From positions 186,001 through 250,000 of the forward strand of contig NBNI01000005.1 of NCBI GenBank assembly GCA_004379135.1: DNA of 64,000 nt. The letters are read 5' to 3'. Position 1 is the stretch's first letter; every line of letters starts with the position of its first letter. The stretch comes from Acidimicrobiales bacterium mtb01. Lineage in GTDB: Bacteria; Actinomycetota; Acidimicrobiia; Acidimicrobiales; Ilumatobacteraceae. Positions 59,942-64,000 of the stretch are shown here, piece after piece. Position numbers and translations under genes: made by a program. The notes beneath the pieces are model-generated. The model was not told the origin of the DNA. It saw nothing but the letters and a program-made list of their open reading frames with translations, and made no database searches.

Positions 59942-60712
59942 TCAGGTGCCGCAACCGATGTCGGACGGCCGTTTGCGGTTGTCGGCGAAGACGTAGATCT
60001 TCGGCTCGGCTTTGCTCGGGGCGACGAAGGTCGCCGACCCCTGGCCGTTCGACAACACGACACTCTTCTCCAGCGTCTTGGTCGGCCACACGGCCACCAC
60101 CCACGCGGCGGTGCTGTTCGCATCGCGGACTCCGACTGTGGCGATCGGCGTCGCTCCTTGCGACGACAACGCCACCGTCGCGGTACAGCCGAAAGCGATC
60201 GAGTTTGACGGCGAGCCGTTGGGGAGAGTGGGTGTCGTCGTGACCGGTCCCATCATCACCGTGCTCGTGGCAAACACCGGAGGGGTAGGCGGGGGACTGG
60301 GCGGAATGGGCATGGTGGTGGGCGGCGCGGGATAGAAGCCGGGAGGAGGGGTCGCGGACGGAACCGTCCCCGACCCCGGTTGCTGGCTCGGATTCGCGGG
60401 TTGCGAGGTCGGCCCCGGGGTCGTGACGGAGTTCGAACCCGTACCTGGGGCACCGCTGGCCGAATCGGAATCGGTCGAGCCCGACAGGGTCGTGCCGGAC
60501 GGATTCACCGAATCGGTCGGGTTACCCGCCGGCCGCGAACCCTCGGCCGAAGCGGATGACTGCGCGGTCGCAGGGGTCGTCGGATCTGCTTCCGCTGTTG
60601 TCGAGTCGGACGAACAACCAGCCACCAATCCCATCCACGCCACGAACGCGAGCCAGTTCGAGGCACGGCGTCGCCGGACGAGGCCGAACCCGGAAACCGA
60701 ATTCCTCTTCAT
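59942..60712 (-). CDS. Pro/Ser/Thr-rich lipoprotein
   Basis: A 256-residue lipoprotein. Basic start, hydrophobic segment and lipobox LVAGC, with Cys33 as the lipid site. A linker of about 120 residues is rich in Ser, Thr, Gly and Pro (with PIPPSPPPTPP). A C-terminal domain of about 95 residues has two Cys (AFGCTAT and the final DIGCGT) likely to form a disulfide. A spacer through the thick wall is the probable role of the linker. The function of the C-terminal domain is unknown. Confidence 0.8.
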   Translation of the reverse strand: MKRNSVSGFGLVRRRRASNWLAFVAWMGLVAGCSSDSTTAEADPTTPATAQSSASAEGSRPAGNPTDSVNPSGTTLSGSTDSDSASGAPGTGSNSVTTPGPTSQPANPSQQPGSGTVPSATPPPGFYPAPPTTMPIPPSPPPTPPVFATSTVMMGPVTTTPTLPNGSPSNSIAFGCTATVALSSQGATPIATVGVRDANSTAAWVVAVWPTKTLEKSVVLSNGQGSATFVAPSKAEPKIYVFADNRKRPSDIGCGT

Positions 60713-60762
60713 GGGCGGATGACAACCGTCACTTTCTCTTGCTACGGTGCGGTCAGAAGTTT

Positions 60763-60776
60763 CTGATCCTTATCAG
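60763..60776. promoter_or_regulatory. short palindrome in a divergent promoter region
   Basis: CTGAT-CCTT-ATCAG with further symmetry outside (TTT and GAAA), 27 bases before the start of the large secreted gene and 50 after that of the divergent lipoprotein gene. It could be an operator for both. No matching site is seen elsewhere in the window. Confidence 0.4.
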
Positions 60777-60803
60777 TGAAATCTGAAACTAACAGGAGAG
60801 GTC

Positions 60804-63800
60804 ATGTCTACTGGCTCGGGGGGCTCGGTCGTGTCGGTTTCCGCTCGGCGTTCGGTTGTTCGCTTGCTCACGGCCGCCGCATTGCTCGCTGGCGTCCTCA
60901 CGGTGTCGTTGCCCACGGCGTCGGCGGCGTCGGGTGGACAGAGTTGCGCAGTCAACGCGCAGGCCAACGCATCGTCTACTCAGGCGGTGACTGGTCAGGT
61001 TCTCGAGAATCTCGATCGCAGCAAGCCCCTGGTCGACGTCGCGGTTGGCGTGGTCGACAGATCGAACGGCAACACCTACGTCTGTGTCGTGACAAATGGT
61101 GTTGGAGTCTTCTCCCTCGACGTTCCGACGGCACTCCTGGAATCGCCGACTGTGGTCCTCAAGGCGTTCGCGCCCAGCGACCAGTACGACAACACGCACT
61201 CGTCGTTTCCACCCGTCGGAAAGATCGTGTACTTGGGAATGTCGTCGTTCACCGACTCGTGCCCGACCGGTGGTGGCAATGCGGTCGGGGCCGGTTCGCA
61301 GCCCGATCCGAACGACTTCGTCGCGTTCAGCGGTCGAATCACGGGCGTCAATCCGCAGAACCAGCAGATCGTCGGAGTCGGGGGAAGCAGTGTCGGTGTT
61401 TCGGGGCCGGGAGGCTACCTCTGTGTGTTGAGTGATGCGTCCGGCAACTACTCGACGCTGGTGCCCAAGTCGTGGGCTCCGGGAGTGGTCGTCCAGGTCG
61501 ATCCGCCCGCTGCCATCGCGAGCATGGGCGCAGCCTCGACGGGTGGTCCGGTGCTCTTCGACGGCACGGCTACATCGAACGTCAACTTCCAGTTGAACAG
61601 ATCCGGTTTGCGTTTCGAGATCGATGCCACGTTGGCGGGACAGCCCATCTCCGACCTCTCGAAGGTGTCGGGCTACGCCTGCGTGTTCGCCTCTGGGGAT
61701 GAGGAAGTTGATCCTGTCGAAATGTTGTGTGGAAGCGTCGCCAAGTCGGGCGACACGTTGGTGGCCAATCTGTCGGCTTTCGCCACCGCGCCCGGCCAGA
61801 CCAATTTGAGGAAGTTCGTGGTGAGCAATGGGACGTGGTCGGTGTCGCCAGGTGTTCCGACTCACTACTCGATTCAACTGATCTCTCCGGACGGCTACGG
61901 CGGGAAGTACCGCGTCTCGTTGACGGGGCAGCTGCCAGCAATGAACCAACAGCAATCCTCACCGCTCGTGGTGTCGGAGTCCGTCGACATGACGCCGTTC
62001 AGCGGTGGCAACGGCGGTGGTGGCAACGACGGTGGTGGCAACGACGGCGGTGGCCAAGAGGGAGGTGGTTGTCCGACTGTTCCGCTCGCGACCGACTACT
62101 TCACCGTGAGTGGACTCATCACCAACGGATCGGGCACTGGCGTCGATGGGGTCAGTGTGATCGCATCCGGAGAAGGCAGCAATCAACAGAAGGTGAACAT
62201 TTGTGGCTTCACCAATGCGAGCGGCGCCTACTCGATTCGCCTCCCGATCGGCCTGCAGGGATTCCTGATCCAGATCGATCCGTCGGTCGAGAGCGGTCTG
62301 GCCTCCACCGGGCAGGTCATGTTGACCGATGGTTCGAGTGATCTCGTTTTCAATCGCGAACTGGACGACAGCGGAATCACCTTCAACGTCGCAGTGGCCA
62401 ACAATTTTGAGAATGCCGAGTTGCAGCAGGTGGGCGGAACGATCTGTCTCTACAACGACCAACCGGAATCGTTCCCGGCGCGTTGCGGCGCCATTCGTTG
62501 GAACGGGCAGTCGCTCGAGGCTCACATCAGCACGACGGACTTGAAGGTTTTGACGTTCGCTGGCCAAATGCCGACACTGAGCGATTTGGAGTCGCCGTCC
62601 GTCTACGACGTGAACATCGAGTCGCAAGTCGGCTGCTGGCAGGATCCAACCCGAGTCTCTCTGCCCGCTGACCCCACCACGTGGTCGGCGGTGTCGGTGA
62701 CGGTGACCCTAGGCGACTGTGGTGGTGGCGGTGGTGGCCCCGATTGGTCGGCCTGTCCGACGCCCCAATTGGATCCCAATCTCCCGACCGACACCTGGTC
62801 GGGCACGGTCACCGATGGCTCGAATCCGGTTGTCGGAGCCGAAGTGCTCGTTCGCAGCCTGAACGGTCGTGCGTGTGCCGTGACGTCGGGTCCGAACGGC
62901 GACTATTCGGTCGAAGTCCCCCGAGATTTCAGTCAGTTCGTTCTGGTGCAGGTCGACGGCCCCTCCGGCAGTGGTCTGGCGTCGATCGGCGGCGTGCAAT
63001 CATTGTCGCCCGGATCCGACAAGACGGTTGATTTCGTGCTGCCCGCTCAAGGGGCGAGCTTCTCCTTGACGCCGATGTTCCAGCCGGTGGCTCCGCAGTA
63101 CCCCGAGTATGCGCGCGGATCGTTGTGCGTGTTCGCATCGACCAGCGATGAGTTCCCGATGCGCTGCGGAGGAGTCAAGTTCTCGAACGGATCGTTCTCC
63201 GCATTGGTGAGCACGGCGGATCTCGCGCAATTCACCCAATCAGGGTTGGTGCCGGTGGAACTTCCGGGGGCATTTCAATTGCGCCTTCTCACCGACAAGG
63301 GTTGCTACTCGTCGAACAAGGTGTCGATGTCGGGTTCAGTAGTCACTGCCGAGGTGCCCGTGGCGCAGACCGGCTGTCTTCCCGACGAGGTGGGTCCGCA
63401 GGACAACGGCGGTGACAACGGCGGTGACAACGGTGGCGACAACGGCGGCGACAACGGCGGCGGAAACGGCACGTGGAACGGTTGTCAGAACGGCGAACAG
63501 CCGAACATCTCGGGCACGGTGACCAACGGAGGGCAGCCGTATTCGCAGGCAACCGTGCGGCTCATGGCCTCGTACGAGACGATGAATATCGGATGGGTCT
63601 GGGCGCGCGACTATTTCGGAGTCTCGACGGTGACGGACAGCCAGGGCAACTACTCGATGTGCTTCGACCCGACCAAGAGCAATGGGGACCTCACGAAGAT
63701 CCAGGTGATCGCCGAGTCGAAGGATCGCGGGCCTCAGGCCTCGGTGGGTGACACGGCGAGCCCATCGTGCGCCGTCAGAAGCAAAGCACCGGGTCAGGAC

Positions 63801-64000
63801 ATCGCTCAGTACGTCTTCCAGGGTTCGTGCGACCTCGATGTGTCGATGGGAACTCCTCGTTGGAGGGGGACCATCACCGGGGCCTCCTGGGTGGAGATTC
63901 GGTCGTCGGGCGTCGACCGACAGCTGCGCACTGCACTGCAGGTGCGCACCAGCAGTGGAGACTTCGCCATCGCCGACCCGGGGATTTCTTCGCAGTCGTG
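60804..64000 (+). CDS. large secreted protein with carboxypeptidase-regulatory-like repeats (partial)
   Basis: The frame is open from an ATG, preceded by an AGGAGAG ribosome site, to the right edge, giving at least 1065 residues. A signal peptide ends near ASA (about residue 46). The rest is a series of repeats such as TVSGLITNGSGTGVDGVSV, then CGFTNASGAYSIRL; these are carboxypeptidase-regulatory or CnaB-like beta-sandwich domains, each with a conserved Cys pair. Gly-rich linkers separate them: GGGND units near 62007-62062 and a GGDN tandem at 63406-63470. Probably a rod-like surface protein. Its C-terminus and any anchor lie outside the window. Confidence 0.85.
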   Translation, partial: MSTGSGGSVVSVSARRSVVRLLTAAALLAGVLTVSLPTASAASGGQSCAVNAQANASSTQAVTGQVLENLDRSKPLVDVAVGVVDRSNGNTYVCVVTNGVGVFSLDVPTALLESPTVVLKAFAPSDQYDNTHSSFPPVGKIVYLGMSSFTDSCPTGGGNAVGAGSQPDPNDFVAFSGRITGVNPQNQQIVGVGGSSVGVSGPGGYLCVLSDASGNYSTLVPKSWAPGVVVQVDPPAAIASMGAASTGGPVLFDGTATSNVNFQLNRSGLRFEIDATLAGQPISDLSKVSGYACVFASGDEEVDPVEMLCGSVAKSGDTLVANLSAFATAPGQTNLRKFVVSNGTWSVSPGVPTHYSIQLISPDGYGGKYRVSLTGQLPAMNQQQSSPLVVSESVDMTPFSGGNGGGGNDGGGNDGGGQEGGGCPTVPLATDYFTVSGLITNGSGTGVDGVSVIASGEGSNQQKVNICGFTNASGAYSIRLPIGLQGFLIQIDPSVESGLASTGQVMLTDGSSDLVFNRELDDSGITFNVAVANNFENAELQQVGGTICLYNDQPESFPARCGAIRWNGQSLEAHISTTDLKVLTFAGQMPTLSDLESPSVYDVNIESQVGCWQDPTRVSLPADPTTWSAVSVTVTLGDCGGGGGGPDWSACPTPQLDPNLPTDTWSGTVTDGSNPVVGAEVLVRSLNGRACAVTSGPNGDYSVEVPRDFSQFVLVQVDGPSGSGLASIGGVQSLSPGSDKTVDFVLPAQGASFSLTPMFQPVAPQYPEYARGSLCVFASTSDEFPMRCGGVKFSNGSFSALVSTADLAQFTQSGLVPVELPGAFQLRLLTDKGCYSSNKVSMSGSVVTAEVPVAQTGCLPDEVGPQDNGGDNGGDNGGDNGGDNGGGNGTWNGCQNGEQPNISGTVTNGGQPYSQATVRLMASYETMNIGWVWARDYFGVSTVTDSQGNYSMCFDPTKSNGDLTKIQVIAESKDRGPQASVGDTASPSCAVRSKAPGQDIAQYVFQGSCDLDVSMGTPRWRGTITGASWVEIRSSGVDRQLRTALQVRTSSGDFAIADPGISSQS

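Noticed and set aside
63406-63470. Short regular repeats that could suggest a CRISPR-like or VNTR locus
   Set aside because: They are in-frame GGDN codon repeats within the large secreted protein; unit length and lack of spacers exclude CRISPR.

Overview
The window is high-GC DNA with many GTG starts, some TTG starts, and 1-8 base stop/start overlaps. The gene content points to an actinobacterium, most likely of the Acidimicrobiia / Ilumatobacter type. It includes an actinobacterial SUF system with a Rieske ferredoxin and SufU, cell-wall-binding type 2 (CWB2) surface proteins, an LPxTG-anchored protein, an LCP protein, and several actinobacterial-type acyl-CoA, F420/FMN-barrel-like and DinB families. 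The lineage is an inference from gene content; no rRNA or tRNA gene was seen. Genes are dense and no gene-free stretch exceeds 300 bases. The longest gaps are 57142-57385 (a promoter and leader) and 15337-15502 (a riboswitch).

Layout. 1-5.7 kb: a thioredoxin-like protein, an epoxide-hydrolase-type enzyme, a metallo-beta-lactamase (MBL) hydrolase, a flavin reductase, a MauE-like membrane protein and oligopeptidase B. 5.7-10.7 kb: ferredoxin and suf locus 1 (sufB, two unknown genes, sufD, Rieske protein, sufC). 10.8-15.5 kb: lipoprotein, HtpX protease, zinc-finger protein and a P-type ATPase behind a yybP-ykoY manganese riboswitch. 15.5-19.25 kb: pterin dehydratase, then ybaK followed by four cargo-gene units that each end in a 174-base copy of the ybaK 3' end (the last copy shortened). 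19.3-35.3 kb: mostly single metabolic and stress genes (desaturase, GNATs, FMN barrels, HicBA, haloalkane dehalogenase with an MFS pump, nitroreductase, MarR, aminotransferase, TetR) and a secreted repeat protein. 35.3-38.7 kb: suf locus 2 (a second sufC, sufS, sufU, MBL hydrolase). 38.7-45.3 kb: LPxTG surface protein, desaturase, glyoxalase-II-like enzyme, LCP protein. 45.3-48.3 kb: PIN/Phd toxin-antitoxin, acyl-CoA dehydrogenase, hydrolase. 48.3-52.9 kb: nucleotide-sugar operon (intein-containing UDP-glucose dehydrogenase, UDP-glucuronate decarboxylase-like protein, GalE). 53.1-64 kb: a sigma factor with a membrane-spanning tail and large secreted surface proteins.

How parts fit. The two suf loci carry a shared palindrome (TTCCACTA-N6-TAGTGGAA core) in front of sufB, sufD and the second sufC, so they are probably one regulon. 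Together they supply the scaffold, ATPase, desulfurase and sulfur-transfer partner. The sugar operon would feed cell-envelope polysaccharide, and the LCP, CWB2 and LPxTG proteins would build and decorate the wall. The most unusual region is the ybaK-linked cassette array. It resembles repeated insertion at one site inside a housekeeping gene, with each insert restoring the gene's 3' end. No recombinase is visible nearby and I do not recognise it as a described system.
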